From: Coffea arabica
Taxonomy: Eukaryota; Streptophyta; Magnoliopsida; Gentianales; Rubiaceae
Direction of reading: 5' to 3'
Length of the DNA stretch: 64,000 bases
Assembly (NCBI RefSeq): GCF_036785885.1
Contig: NC_092317.1
Span: 3,536,501 to 3,600,500, forward strand
Shown here: positions 48,090-59,802 of the stretch, piece by piece
Layout: every line of letters starts with the position of its first letter
How positions within the stretch are numbered: position 1 is the stretch's first letter
Notes under the pieces: model-generated
Database searches by the model: none
Told to the model about the DNA's origin: nothing
Seen by the model: only the letters and a program-made list of their open reading frames with translations
Program-made: the position numbers and the translations under genes

Positions 48090-49808
48090 TCACTGAAAGT
48101 TTTGGACCCGATTGAATATTCGAGGACAGCTATAGACAGAGCAAAGCGCTTGTACAGACATCAATAGCAACATCAGAATTGCAGCAAAAAATGTTAAAAA
48201 TTTCCATGACTCAAAGACATATCTTGTCACGAATTTCTTGAATTTTACTATGAACTTTCCGTTGTAATACTTGTTCACATCTCCAATGGCTTTATCCAAA
48301 AGCTCCACCTTCGTCAATCTGATAGATTTGCTCATGCCATTCCACAGTTTCGCCACTTCTTCATCCCTCTTCAAATGGTTCACAATTATACCTTTTTCTC
48401 TGAGAAACTTGACGTCCTCTCCAGTGTCAATAGTCCCATTCATCAATTCTGTATACCGAGTAAAAACCAATGGCCCTGAGCCATTGCATGCTTCATAGGC
48501 CACCAAGTTTCTCAAAACCACTTCCGAGTTAACGTCTAAACAAACCACAGGGAGATAAAAAGTCTTTGTTTTAACATCAAAGTTGATGCTTGAAATGCCT
48601 GCATGAGTTGGAACAAATCGAACCCCAGCCTTAGAAAGTTCAGTGACTGATGGGATAATTATTTCCTCCACCAATGGAGGTTTTTCAAACTTTTCTCCAG
48701 CTTTAGAATTTTCATTTTCTGCCTTGCCCTCTTCTTTATTTAGAGGGAAGAACAAGTTTTCGATAGGTTGTTTCAACAATCTTAACCCCGGAAAGGTAGA
48801 GATAATCGTCCAAGGCAACTTCAAGATAACTTCAATCGGTTTTGAGAGCAAAATACTTTTAATCATTCGTACCGGACCGCAATCCAACTTAGAGAGTGCG
48901 TTCCACACCATGTCAAGAAGTTTTTTGACATGGCTCGATTTCTGGGAGGAATGTTCTTCACCCTCCTTGACTTCATCATGTTCTTGGTCAATTTCTGCTT
49001 CCCCAGATGGTCCTTCAAATTTGGGCACGATGGTATGGTACAAGAAGTCTAGCAAATGAGCACTCTTGGTCATGACTTCAAGATTTGGCGATTCTCCAAT
49101 AGCCTTAAATGGAGATATCTCTTCGTAGAACCCGGTCAGCATCGAAATCAGCAGCTCATCCGCCAAGTCTAGTGATGAAAGTTGGAACTCTAACACCTTT
49201 CTCAACAGGAAGAGTGGAATTTGATTCTCTAGCATCACAATATCTCTAAGGATAGCATTATGAGCTGACTTTTTGCCTGCAACATCGATAAAATGTGACA
49301 TGCTCGAAGAGATTCGAGTCAATACCTCACTTTCTTTCACAGCATAGATTCTCAGGAACTCAAGCAAGAAAGAAGCATCCACAGCCATCATCCAAGCTAA
49401 AGTTTCACCATTGAGATTGAGGTATCTGTGATAGTGAGCCCGAATCCTTTGCTCGTGCCTCTTGAACTGGTCAACGACATGATGAAACTTGAGATTTTGG
49501 TTCTCTTTCTGAATTTTCTTAGCTGCTGCAACCTTGTATCTCTCCATTTCATAGTGCTCGGGACTAAAATAGTGGTACGGGCCAATGGCAATTTGCTGGG
49601 GTACATAGGAAATGGGATGGCTATTCAAAAGGGTTTTAGGGACATTAAAGATGCTAACAGGGATTTCAATTTCTTCTTCAAGCTCTTCGTCCAGTTTTCG
49701 ACTGATTCTAACAACCCAACCATTTTCATCGAAAGTGGACTTCAAGGTTGAATCCACGTTCATTGGAATATTGGAGAAGGTGTACTTGGTTGTAGTAAAT
49801 TGGCTCAT
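48090..49808 (-). CDS. DUF247 protein, copy 3
   Basis: Intronless, 572 residues from ATG 49808 (MSQFTTTKYTFSN). Alignment with copy 2 suggests that the ATG at 49763 (MNVDSTLKSTFDENGW) could also serve, giving 557 residues. It has the family motifs PVSIFNVPKTLLNS, YVPQQIAIGPYH, LAWMMAVDASFLLEFLRIYA, AILRDIVMLENQIPLFLLRK and NLVAYEACNGSGPLVFTRY. A C-terminal membrane helix (LTFFAAILMLLLMSVQAL) ends it. It is clearly more diverged from copies 1 and 2 than these are from each other, with a longer acidic loop around residues 270-300 (EAEIDQEHDEVKEGEEH). It lies beyond the PPR gene. Confidence 0.92.
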   Translation of the reverse strand: MSQFTTTKYTFSNIPMNVDSTLKSTFDENGWVVRISRKLDEELEEEIEIPVSIFNVPKTLLNSHPISYVPQQIAIGPYHYFSPEHYEMERYKVAAAKKIQKENQNLKFHHVVDQFKRHEQRIRAHYHRYLNLNGETLAWMMAVDASFLLEFLRIYAVKESEVLTRISSSMSHFIDVAGKKSAHNAILRDIVMLENQIPLFLLRKVLEFQLSSLDLADELLISMLTGFYEEISPFKAIGESPNLEVMTKSAHLLDFLYHTIVPKFEGPSGEAEIDQEHDEVKEGEEHSSQKSSHVKKLLDMVWNALSKLDCGPVRMIKSILLSKPIEVILKLPWTIISTFPGLRLLKQPIENLFFPLNKEEGKAENENSKAGEKFEKPPLVEEIIIPSVTELSKAGVRFVPTHAGISSINFDVKTKTFYLPVVCLDVNSEVVLRNLVAYEACNGSGPLVFTRYTELMNGTIDTGEDVKFLREKGIIVNHLKRDEEVAKLWNGMSKSIRLTKVELLDKAIGDVNKYYNGKFIVKFKKFVTRYVFESWKFLTFFAAILMLLLMSVQALCSVYSCPRIFNRVQNFQ

Positions 49809-52390
49809 CCTATAGGCAGGAGGAGGAAGTATTTAATTGCCGTTCGAAAAATGGAAAGCAAGAAGAAAAAGAGGAGATTATGATTTCATGGACTATTAGA
49901 GTACGGCCATTCCCACTTCTGACTTCCCATTCTTATCCCAAATTTGATTGCTTCTAAGAGGAGAACTAGCAATTAATTAGACAACACGAGGAGGAACAAG
50001 CATTTCCATGTGAACAAATATAGCAATTCCACTTGTTTGGTCATAACTCACAGTGCAGATAATAGTTTCTTTAGTCAGCCTTTCATCTAATTGGCTCATT
50101 ATTTCTCCCTCCGACTAATTGGCACACCGTTTCTCAAGTTGATGGACTGTCGATGTCAAGACGTCTTTCTTTTGTCTATGCCTCCATGTAGAAAGCCAGC
50201 CAGCAAACGCTACGCGCGTAAACTTTCGAGGTTGGGTTAGAACTTCTACCGTTAACCAAATATCAATATAATCTATGTTCATTTATCAGTTTTTCTTTCG
50301 CACTTTTAGATAAAGATGAAGAAGAAGAAGAAGAATAGCTATTGAGTCACCGGAATACATCCATTGATAGGGAGTTAGGGACTGTAGTTTCTTAGTCCCC
50401 ATTCTCACCCTCATCATGCATGGAAGATTACATAAATTTGTTGAAGAAAACAAGGTCAAAAATGTGGTCCTGACAATTACCCCAACAACCCATTGACCGA
50501 CCTTCCCCATGTATTTATGCACACATGTTTAGTAATCTTGAACGTGGCAATTCTTTTATAATCCCACATGTGTGTATGAATTTTCTTTTCGTTTGGTATA
50601 ATTAATTAAATATCTCCATCTAGAAGTTAAAAGGAAAACGAGAAAAAAGGTTTGGTCAAAATACTCGTCTAATCAAAATCCAGGTTCCACCCGTTTATTT
50701 TTACGTGTTAGCAAGAGCAGTGCGGGTTTTTCTTTCTTTCTCTTTTTTTTTTTCTAAGTAGGAGATTTTAAATCTAATATCTCCTATTTATAACTTTTCG
50801 TATCTTACCATCTAATCTAATCCTCCTTGCAGTGTGGTTTAATTACCAAGAATTTAATTCGTCATCAATTAAACGTAAATCCCGGGTTTTTGGTACTTAT
50901 CTACCTTCTTAATTAATAAGGTCTACATGAAAGATTTTTTTTTTTTTTTTTCAAATTCTTCCTTCGAGTTTGACAACGTGGAATATTAAGAGGGTGGGCG
51001 GCTCTATATTTGGTTTTCTCTTTGGTTTTTTGGCTAGGTAGGCCATCTTTCATTATCAGTACAGCATTTAGCTCTAAACTCAAACGAGGTGCATTGTTAT
51101 ATATCACAGCATAAATTATTTACACACGTCAAATGTCCCAACTCAATCATAAACTAGAGAGGTGCATTGTTATATTGACCCTGTAGCAATAGGTTAGGAC
51201 TTTGGGAGATAACTTGGTCCAAGTTTGCGCTTAAGATAGCATGAGCTCGTTCCAAACAACATTGCATGGATGAAAAAGCCTAGTATAATTCCTATTTTGG
51301 CCTCTTCTCCAGGCTCAAAAATACAAGACTACAAACTCATACACCACATTAATTCAACTACTTGTGTGATTATCAAAACTTTCTAATTAATGGTGCTCTT
51401 TGATAACTCGTTGTTTTTGCAAATCTAAGGCAAGTATTAAGTCTTTCATCTGATGACAGGCATAATAATTTTAATGCAGTATGCCTCCAAACCTCTAATT
51501 AAAGAATTTTAATCCCCTTTAATTTGGCAAACAAAATTCACAATGGTTGTTCCTAGCTAGAACGTACGGTAGAGTATCTATAAATTATATTACAAGAAGC
51601 CAAAAGATTACTACTATCTTTTCCTCCAGAAGTAGCAACTAGCAAGATTACTATCTTTTCCTCGTGTAGTAGTAGTCACTAGTCATGTGCAGTTCATATA
51701 TATTACACAAAACCTATGCATTTCTTCATCCTTAAATAAACTCGGCATTGGATATGATCTTTAAAATTAAAACTTTTATAAGACGAGACATTCGGCTTGG
51801 AATTGAAACGTTATAAAGCTTTTACCTCGGATTTATTGAATTATTGGATGAGGAAAACCCACCAAAACCAAAGTGATAATACTAATAAATTTTTTTTTAA
51901 AAAAAAAGTGAAATGAGAAATGTTTTTTTTTTTCTCATAGTTATTTAATGAGTATTTGTTAGTATATTTTATTTAAACTTAAATTTAAAACAATATATGT
52001 ACACGCTTACAATTATTATTCTCCTTGCATTTAAAGACATATATCAAAGTTAATATCATTTTTTCGAAAAAACTAATACCTAAAATAATTCATTTTAACC
52101 GGTTTCAAGTAAGAAAAGGTCCAAAAGCTAATGAATGAAAGGGCCTGCTCTAGACGAACAAGTTGGCCTGTGGGCCTGCTTCAATGAAACTTCCAACACT
52201 GACTTGCCGTGGATGTCTTCTAAAAAGGAAGGAGATTACTATAGCAGATCCCCTCTGCAAATATCTGTGCTGAAGCCCAAAATATCTCTACAGTACTCGT
52301 CTTCTCCATTTTTTTCCCTAGTCCTAGACAGTACCACAATCACATTACAATCACAGGAATTTCAGTTACAATTTTGTCATCACCAATTCC
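49809..52390. other. Intergenic between divergent genes
   Basis: The promoters of DUF247 copy 3 (-) and the F-box gene (+) must lie here. A (GAA)n run at 50310-50334 and T-runs at 50737 and 50934 are seen. No gene is recognised. Confidence 0.4.
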
Positions 52391-53014
52391 AGGTACATCT
52401 GAATGCCTTTCTATCCAGCCTACCTTTGTCTCATGGATTCTTAGTGTTCTGATTTGCGTGTTGATCTTCTCGACATCTGAAATTTGTAATTCTAAAGGGA
52501 AAAAAAAATCCCAGAATTTTGGGTTGTATGCACTCATGGTCTGCATTTTATTTGATTGAGATTTGCAACAATGTTAACCTCTGCTAAGTTGGGGTTTACG
52601 TGTATCAGAAAAGAATTGAATTACTTCGTCCTTCATCTGTTGGCTGTAAAACTTTTGGAGGGATTCTTCCAAGTGCGCCCTTTTGGGATACTATGATTAT
52701 TCCTCCCTAGTCCTACGTAGTATGTTGGGATTCGGTTTACTATTTTATTTCTTAAGTTAGTGTAAAGTGGCTCTAATAGTCTCCTTGGATTTAGCTATGA
52801 TTGTAACTCGTAAAGGGATTTTGGACGATTAATTTGAGTACCGATCACCTAGTATGTTGCTTTGATCCAGTTGTTTGTGATTTTTTTTGTTATATTTGAT
52901 TTTTGTGTCCCTGATGAGTTCTGGCATTGATTTGAATTTATTTATCGACAAATTGGCCATCTTTTCTTTTTTTAAAAAAAAAAAAATTTTGTCATGGATA
53001 ATATCTCTGTTTCA
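52391..53014 (+). other. Possible 5' UTR intron of the F-box gene
   Basis: A GTACAT follows CCAATTCCAG at 52390, and a good acceptor (TCTCTGTTTCAG, ending about 53015) lies 33 bp before the ATG. An intron in the leader is plausible. Other donors in this region are equally possible, so the left border is a guess. Confidence 0.3.
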
Positions 53015-53047
53015 GATCAAACCTAATCGAAGAGGCGTGTGGTAGCA

Positions 53048-54454
53048 ATGGATTATCTGCCTGATCAATTACTTTGGGAGATCTTGGACAGGATAAAGAA
53101 GACTGCAGATAGAAACTCTGTATCACTAACTTGTAAGCGCCTTCACAAAGTGGATAGTGAACAACGAAAATTTATCCGGGTTGGATGTGGATTGGATCCT
53201 GCCACAGAATCCTTGGCTTCTGTCTGCAACAGGTTTCCGTACTTGGAAAGGGTGGAGATCATTTACTCTGGTTGGATGTCCAAATTAGGAAAACAGTTGG
53301 ATGATCAAGGGCTTCGAGTCCTTTCCAGTAACTGTTCTTTGCTAAAGGATCTAACCTTAAGTTACTGTACCTTTATTACCGATGCTGGTCTAAGTTCCCT
53401 GGCTTCTTGTTCTAAACTTTCAGCACTCAAGCTGAATTTTGCCCCAAGAGTAACTGGTTGTGGGATATTATCTCTTGTCATGGGTTGCAAAAAGCTTGCA
53501 GTGCTTCACCTTGTTCGATGCCTTAACATAAGCAGCGTTGAATGGTTGGAGTATTTAGGCAAGCTTGAAACTCTTGAAGATCTTTGTATTAAAAATTGTA
53601 GAGCAATTGGAGAAGGTGACCTGATTAAGCTTGGACCAAGTTGGCGGAAATTAAAGCAGCTACAGTTTGAGGTTGATGCAAACTACAGATACATGAAGTT
53701 TTACGATCGGTTGGCCATAGATCGGTGGCAAAAGCAATGGATCCCTTGTAGTAGCATGTTGGAGCTAAGTTTGGTGAACTGCATCATCAGCCCTGGAAGG
53801 GGGCTTGCATGTGTCTTGGGGAAGTGCAGTAACCTGGAAAAGATTCACTTGGACATGTGTGTTGGCTTGAGGGATGCTGACATTGTTTGTTTGGCACACA
53901 AATCAAAAAATCTTCGATGCATATCACTTCGAGTGCCTTCAGATTTTTCACTTCCCCTTTTGATGAACAATCCATTGAGATTAACTGATGAGAGCTTAAA
54001 GGCATTGGCTGAGAATTGTTCACAGCTGGATTCAGTTAGGTTGTCTTTCTCAGATGGGGAGTTTCCTTCATTGTCCTCGTTTACTTTGGATGGAATCCTT
54101 GCTCTCATACAAATGTGCCCAATCAGGGAACTTGCTCTGGATCATGTGTACTCGGTGAATGATTTTGGTATGGAAGCTCTTCGTTCAGCAAAGCACCTCG
54201 AGATCCTGGAGCTTGTGGGATGCCAAGAAGTTACAGATGAGGGGCTACAGCTCGTAGGCCAATTCCTGCAATTGCGTGTTTTACGGCTCAGCAAGTGTTT
54301 GGGTGTTACTGATGACGGATTGAAGCCACTTGTTGGAGCATGTAAACTGGAAATGTTAGTTGTGGAAGATTGTCCCCAGATATCCGAACGAGGCGTCCAA
54401 GGAGCTGCAAAGTCTGTGAATTTCAGGCAGGACTTATCATGGATGTACTCATAA
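53048..54454 (+). CDS. F-box/LRR (RNI-like) protein
   Basis: A single coding exon of 468 residues, starting MDYLPDQLLWEILDRI; an in-frame GTG nine bases upstream is not a start. Residues 1-45 are an F-box (LPDQLLWEILDRI, SVSLTCKRLHKVD), which binds SKP1 in SCF ubiquitin ligases. The rest is a series of cysteine-containing leucine-rich repeats of about 25 residues, for example LKDLTLSYCTFITDAGLSSL, LEILELVGCQEVTDEGLQLV and LRVLRLSKCLGVTDDGLKPL. Such repeats select the substrate; it is unknown here. By local gene order it corresponds to Arabidopsis At1g80570. The next gene, 680 bp downstream, is on the same strand. Confidence 0.9.
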   Translation: MDYLPDQLLWEILDRIKKTADRNSVSLTCKRLHKVDSEQRKFIRVGCGLDPATESLASVCNRFPYLERVEIIYSGWMSKLGKQLDDQGLRVLSSNCSLLKDLTLSYCTFITDAGLSSLASCSKLSALKLNFAPRVTGCGILSLVMGCKKLAVLHLVRCLNISSVEWLEYLGKLETLEDLCIKNCRAIGEGDLIKLGPSWRKLKQLQFEVDANYRYMKFYDRLAIDRWQKQWIPCSSMLELSLVNCIISPGRGLACVLGKCSNLEKIHLDMCVGLRDADIVCLAHKSKNLRCISLRVPSDFSLPLLMNNPLRLTDESLKALAENCSQLDSVRLSFSDGEFPSLSSFTLDGILALIQMCPIRELALDHVYSVNDFGMEALRSAKHLEILELVGCQEVTDEGLQLVGQFLQLRVLRLSKCLGVTDDGLKPLVGACKLEMLVVEDCPQISERGVQGAAKSVNFRQDLSWMYS

Positions 54455-54633
54455 ATCTTTAGGAGTAAATTATATATCATTCTAGTGTTTCTTTGCTCCT
54501 CATCCATTAAGTGTGGGTGTATTTGTGTGCCATCATGGTATCCATCATGACAGATTTGTATATTTGAAGTTTGCAAGTGTAATAGCTATATCCGCAGTTG
54601 AATGTATCATAGTTGTTTTGGAATGAGGGGAGT

Positions 54634-54803
54634 ATGTGTTTGGATATCCCTTTTTTTTTTTGTTAAATAATATTTCGTTTGCATAACAAACACATTCTTC
54701 AATCCACTTTTTTAATATTCTTAATTATCTCTTTATCTTGCATACATCAAATCACAAAAAGTGCTACAGTAATTATTTTAAATAATACTCTATCCAAACA
54801 AAC
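54634..54803 (-). repeat. MITE family 2, copy D (reverse orientation)
   Basis: GTGTTTGGATATCC at the left and TATCCAAACAAAC at the right. On the reverse strand it carries the GTAGCACTTTTTGTGATT core. It lies in the 3' region of the F-box gene and about 330 bp upstream of the aminotransferase. Confidence 0.6.
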
Positions 54804-55132
54804 CTAATTCCATTATTTAAAAATAAATAAATATTTAAAAATAAAAGGGAGAAGGGGGGCATTGGGGGAAAACAGCAGCTTAAAATTTTGCTCCTTATTC
54901 CCATTTCTGACAAATAACCAAATTGAAAATGGTCTTCTTTATGAAGGAATGTTGGACCAGAAGTCGTGATTACAACACAGTAGCCATAACACGTCTTAAC
55001 AGTGGTGACGTCGACTCGATCAAATCCAGAACAAGCCTTCGCCCGCCCCTCTGCTCTTCGTCCCGAATTCTCCATCAAAATCCCAGCCTCCATAGCCCAA
55101 TCCCACTAATTTCAAAACCCTAAAATAAAACC

Positions 55133-57607
55133 ATGAGCAGCTCCATTCACCTCTCCTCCATCAACCCAATTAGTTTTCGCCATTCTAACCGTCAAGTTTT
55201 GTCCCCATTAGCCTGCCTTAACGTGGACGTCCGAGAACCAGATTCTGGCTCATCCAAGCCGCCGGCTTTAAGACAAAATGCTCAAAGGGCTAAAGAGACT
55301 ATAGAGGAGGAGAAAAGAGTTTTGGTGGGGACCTATGCTAGAGCCCCTGTTGTGTTCTCCAGCGGCAAAGGTTGTAAATTGTATGACGTTGAAGGTCGAG
55401 AGTATTTGGATTTGAGCTCTGGGATTGCTGTTAATGCACTTGGCCATGGTGATCCTGATTGGCTGCGGGCGCTTACTGAGCAAGCAAACACCCTTACCCA
55501 TGTCAGCAATATATATTACTCTGTTCCACAGGTAAAGTTTTCTTCTTCTTCTTTTTTTTTTTGAACTTTTTAAGCTTCTACTTATGTTTATGATGTGACT
55601 TTATTAAGAAGTGGTGTTTCATAAGCAAATGAAATTCTACTTGAAAAATGGATTCTCTTAATTAGAAGTGATTGATATGGCAATTTTTTTTCCCTGTGAT
55701 TTTGAAGGTCTTTTAATTTGATTTGGAATGTGTTGGAGGTTTAAAATTGATGTGGATTGTGGGAGAGGAAAAAGAAAGTAGTAGAACGTAGTATGTTGGA
55801 AATTAAGAGCATGTGCTTCAATTAGTTTAGTTGTAAGTGTTCTAGGACTTCCTGGAGTAGTGAATTTGATTGTTTGGCGAACCCTGGAAGGTAAGATGGT
55901 AATGGTTGTTTGGTTCAATCTTGAAAATAATACTCGCTTGTGTTCGACATTTCTCTCTCGCTTTTGTCATGTGCAAAAACAAATGTTACTGAACCTATGG
56001 AAAATTTTCAGGTTGAACTTGCTAAGCGTTTGGTTGCTAGCTCATTTGCTGATCGTGTTTTCTTTACGAACTCTGGCACGGAAGCAAATGAAGCTGCAAT
56101 AAAATTTGCAAGGAAATTTCAGAGATCTTTGCACCCGAGCGAAGAACAGCCACCTGTGGAGTTCATAGCCTTCAGCAACTGCTTCCATGGAAGGACTATG
56201 GGAGCTCTTGCTTTAACAAGCAAGGAACATTACCGGATTCCTTTTGAACCAGTGATGCCTGGAGTCAGCTTTTTGGAATATGGTGATACCCAAGCAGCAA
56301 CAAAGCTGATAAGTAGTGGCAAGATTGCAGCTGTTTTTGTAGAACCTATCCAGGGTGAAGGTGGTATATACAGTGCCACAGAGGAGTTTTTAAAAGCATT
56401 GCGTACAGCCTGTGACAGTGCTGGGGCTCTTCTTGTTTTTGATGAGGTAATTAGTGTCTCAGGAAATTATAGCTTTTCTTTTATTATTATTAAAACATGC
56501 ATTTGGGCACAAGCAACATTGAATACTAAGTGAGATACAAGAGCCATTTTTTGGCGCCTAATAAGCTTTTGAGAAGCACAGGCAAGAGATTAGAAAGTCC
56601 AAATTTCACAGTGTGTCTTAAAAGTGTGCGTAGGTGCAATTCAGATATCCCATCCTGTAGCTAACTCTGGGTGGTTATTTCACGTTTATCTTTTTGCTTT
56701 TATATGTCTTGGATTTTCATTAAAGGAGTTACTTGACAATTGTTGATGCTTATATTATGGGTAAGCCTATGAAACAGTCAAAAATTGGGATTTAAGATAT
56801 GGAAAAATGGTGTGATAGTATGTTTCCTGTGTTCAATTTAGATAAGACGCTCTCCTGCTTGTTAATTTATTGAACTCCTCCATCTGATGTGGTTCCTAGT
56901 GCAAATTCTCAATTACTACAATTGGATACTTATCCCTAAACCCATTACACGGTAAATTAATTCTGAAAAGTTTGAAAGATACGGCCACTAAACATCAGAG
57001 CTGAATGTACTCATTTGATTACTTCTTGGTGTAAAGAGTGACACCTAGTGCTTTCCCTCTCTTCCAGGTTCAATGCGGCCTAGGAAGGGCTGGTTATCTT
57101 TGGGCTCATGAAGCTTATGGCATATATCCAGATATGATGACTCTTGCCAAACCCCTTGCTGGCGGTCTACCAATTGGGGCTGTGCTAACATCTGAAAGAG
57201 TTGCTGGGAGCATTAATTTTGGAGATCATGGTAGCACTTTTGCTGGCAATCCTCTCGTCTGCAGTGCTGCAATTGCTGTGCTGGATAAAATCTCAAAACC
57301 TGGGTTTTTGGCCAGTGTCTCCAAGAAAGGCAAATATTTTAAAGAGTTGTTAGTTAAGAAATTAGGGGGAAATGCACATGTGAAAGAGGTACGGGGCTTA
57401 GGGCTTATCATCGGCATAGAGCTGGACGTATCAGCCTCACCACTTGTTGATGCATGTCGACAATCTGGTCTTCTCATACTCACTGCAGGGAAAGGCAATG
57501 TCGTTAGGCTTGTCCCTCCATTAGTTATATCAGAGCAAGAACTAGACACTGCTGCTGATGTCTTGCTCGATTGTCTGCCAGCTCTTGATGGAATTGAATT
57601 GAAGTAG
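55133..57607 (+). CDS. Acetylornithine aminotransferase, plastid
   Basis: Three exons, 55133-55531, 56012-56446 and 57068-57607, all with phase-0 GT-AG borders; 457 residues. The first about 45 residues ([20 protein letters not shown] onward) look like a chloroplast transit peptide. The enzyme is a fold-type I PLP aminotransferase of the ornithine/acetylornithine group: [15 protein letters not shown] at 154-168 for phosphate binding, [20 protein letters not shown] with Asp277 against the pyridine nitrogen, and [13 protein letters not shown] with Lys306 as the Schiff-base lysine. [12 protein letters not shown] is typical of the ArgD branch. It transfers an amino group between glutamate and N-acetylglutamate semialdehyde, giving N-acetylornithine in arginine synthesis. 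The Arabidopsis counterpart is WIN1/TUP5 (At1g80600), first found as an interactor of a Pseudomonas effector. Confidence 0.95.
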
Positions 57608-58114
57608 CTAGAAACTGATGAGAGCTTTAAGTTATTTGTTATATGCTGGCTTGTGTATGGTTAATGGAGCCCTGTCGGTGTGGTAATATACGCTAGCCAC
57701 TGTCTTGTATCAGTTGTATGTGCTATTCTCTACTTGAATATTACCTGACCACGAGGCCGTCAGTTCTAGTTGAGACAAGGAAAAGTCGCGCTGCTTAATT
57801 TCTCTAATTGTTTTAGACTCTCTTTGATTATTTATGGTAGAAATCACAGGCCGAAATCGTAAATGAAGAACTTCACGGGTTTGTAAACTTGCCTGTAGTG
57901 GTTGTGAAATCCAAATATGTCGCGATGCTGTAGTTAGGACTTAGGCTTGTCCCCTCCATTAGTTATGCTCATATCCTGCCCACCACTTCCTTGTCACACC
58001 TAATCTGATAACAGTACAAATTGAAACAAAAAAGAAAAAGGCAAATTGGAGGGCAAAATGGGGAGCCAAATCCAAGTGTAAACCAAAATCCTCTTGTATT
58101 GCGCAAAGCCTCAG
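57608..58114. other. 3' UTR of the aminotransferase and intergenic
   Basis: No other coding family is seen. The right end runs into the DUF295 remnant. Confidence 0.4.
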
Positions 58115-58870
58115 AAAACACATTTTGCACCATGAAATACATGAATACGGACGCGTGATTCACAGCGTAAATTGGAGTAAACGTTGGGCATTAACCAAAC
58201 AGTGCCTACCCATTTCTTGATCCGTTCTGGGAAAGGTGCAGAAACCACAAGGCTCGTATCTCCCAGATCAATCGATATCTCTGACGCTGATCTTGTCATC
58301 TGGTCCCTTGTAACATATATTTACACCAACAATAAAAAATAAAAAAGCTCTGAGCATGACTCCACAATACATCTTTGCTTCGGGCAACTCCTCAACACCA
58401 ACAGGTGTGGTAACAATGGAGAAACCATCAAAATCTAGAATCATCAGTTCATCGGAAAGTGTGGGAAAGCAATACAGGTTCCCTTCACATGATGCAACAG
58501 GAAAGCCGAAGGACGTATGCTCAATCGTCACTGTCTTCGTCAAAAGCTTGCTCAGTCCAGTTGTTGTCACCTGGCCTGCAAAATCTTAGACATGCCTCGT
58601 GTCCTCCAGTGAATGCCACCCACAACTACGCAACTTGGATCGTTTGCCGACTGCGACAAGTTCCAGTTGTATTTCATGGATAATCCTGCCCAGGGTGGCA
58701 GTTGATGTTTCCATTGAAAACAATCGTTCGAGTCATTATTCTCCATGTCTAACATCAGCAACCAGCCATGAGAGCATGGAAATGTATACTTGTAGGAATA
58801 GCTCTATTGTAACAAAAAGATTTCTGGATAAACTGAAGAATGTTCGAGGGCATGCAATTCGGAATCAGAG
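58115..58870 (-). pseudogene. DUF295 (F-box-associated) pseudogene
   Basis: Read on the - strand, successive pieces match the plant DUF295 domain. These are SHGWLLMLDME and KHQLPPW; DPSCVVVGG; then in another frame LRFCRPGDNNWTEQAF; then in a third HTSFGFPVASCEGNLYCFPT and LSDELMILDFDG. At least two frame changes interrupt it, and no F-box lies upstream. The intact family has an N-terminal F-box and roughly 350-400 residues. This is a 5'-truncated, broken relic, and no intact parent lies in the window. Confidence 0.65.
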
Positions 58871-58903
58871 TCAAAATAAAAATTGTTATGTATCAAGAGA
58901 TGA

Positions 58904-59781
58904 ATTGTTATTAGGCCTGTCAATAGGACCTAATGAGCCGGGCTTTCACAAGCTCGAGCTCAACTCATTTAATTTGTAATATTTTCGGGTTTCAGATTAA
59001 TAAATGTAAAGCTCATACTCAACTCACATAATATTCGGGTTGTGGGCTTTATTCAGGTTTAGCCCAATCTCACTTATTACTCCTTAATTTTTTTAATATA
59101 ATTACTATAACTATTAAGTTATAAAACTAATTTAACATTTACAAGATTACAATATTAAAACTAAACATGAACAAATAATAGTTCTTAAAAAGTATATAAA
59201 CCAAAAATTTTTTTACAATATTTATATTTAATTCGTTCAAAATACATGAAAAATAATAATAAAACATGCGGTTATATGTCAATACATCTTTAAAAGTTGG
59301 AACTTTTTTATAGCCTTGTGATTTGAATCCAAACATGCTTGATGATTTGTGTTTATAGACCAAAAAAAAAAATCAACCAATATTATGCCAATAAAAAAAT
59401 TTACTCAACTAATAAGAAAAGTTAGAAATTCAGTTATGCATTACAAATATTGACTCTAAAAAAAACTCATAGAAGAGTCTTCAGATGTATATTTGTATTT
59501 TGTAATTTATATATATTTAATATTTAGTAATACTATATTTGGATATATAATTATATATAATATCAAAATATAAATATTATATATATAGGTAATTAAAGGG
59601 TCGGGCCTATATCGGATTTGAGCCTAATGAGGCCCAAACTCGGCTCATATTTAATTCGGACCTAATTTTTAGGCTCAAACTCAGATCAACTCACTAAAAA
59701 GTCGGGTTTATCGGACTTTTTATTGGACCAAACGAGCAGAGTTCGGGCTGACCCAGCCCTATTGACAATCCTAGTTGTTAT
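58904..59781. mobile_element. Non-autonomous hAT-like element
   Basis: The element is 58912-59773 (862 bp). Its ends are TAGGCCTGTCAATAGGACC and, inverted, TAGGATTGTCAATAGGGC. Flanks ATTGTTAT (58904-58911) and GTTGTTAT (59774-59781) give an 8-bp target duplication with one mismatch. The subterminal parts repeat GGGC/GCCC motifs (AGCCGGGC, CGGGCTGACCCAGCCC) and the interior is AT-rich. No transposase is seen. It interrupts a small palindromic sequence (see 58888-59875). Confidence 0.7.
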
Positions 59782-59802
59782 GTATAAAGAGATGATATAT
59801 GA

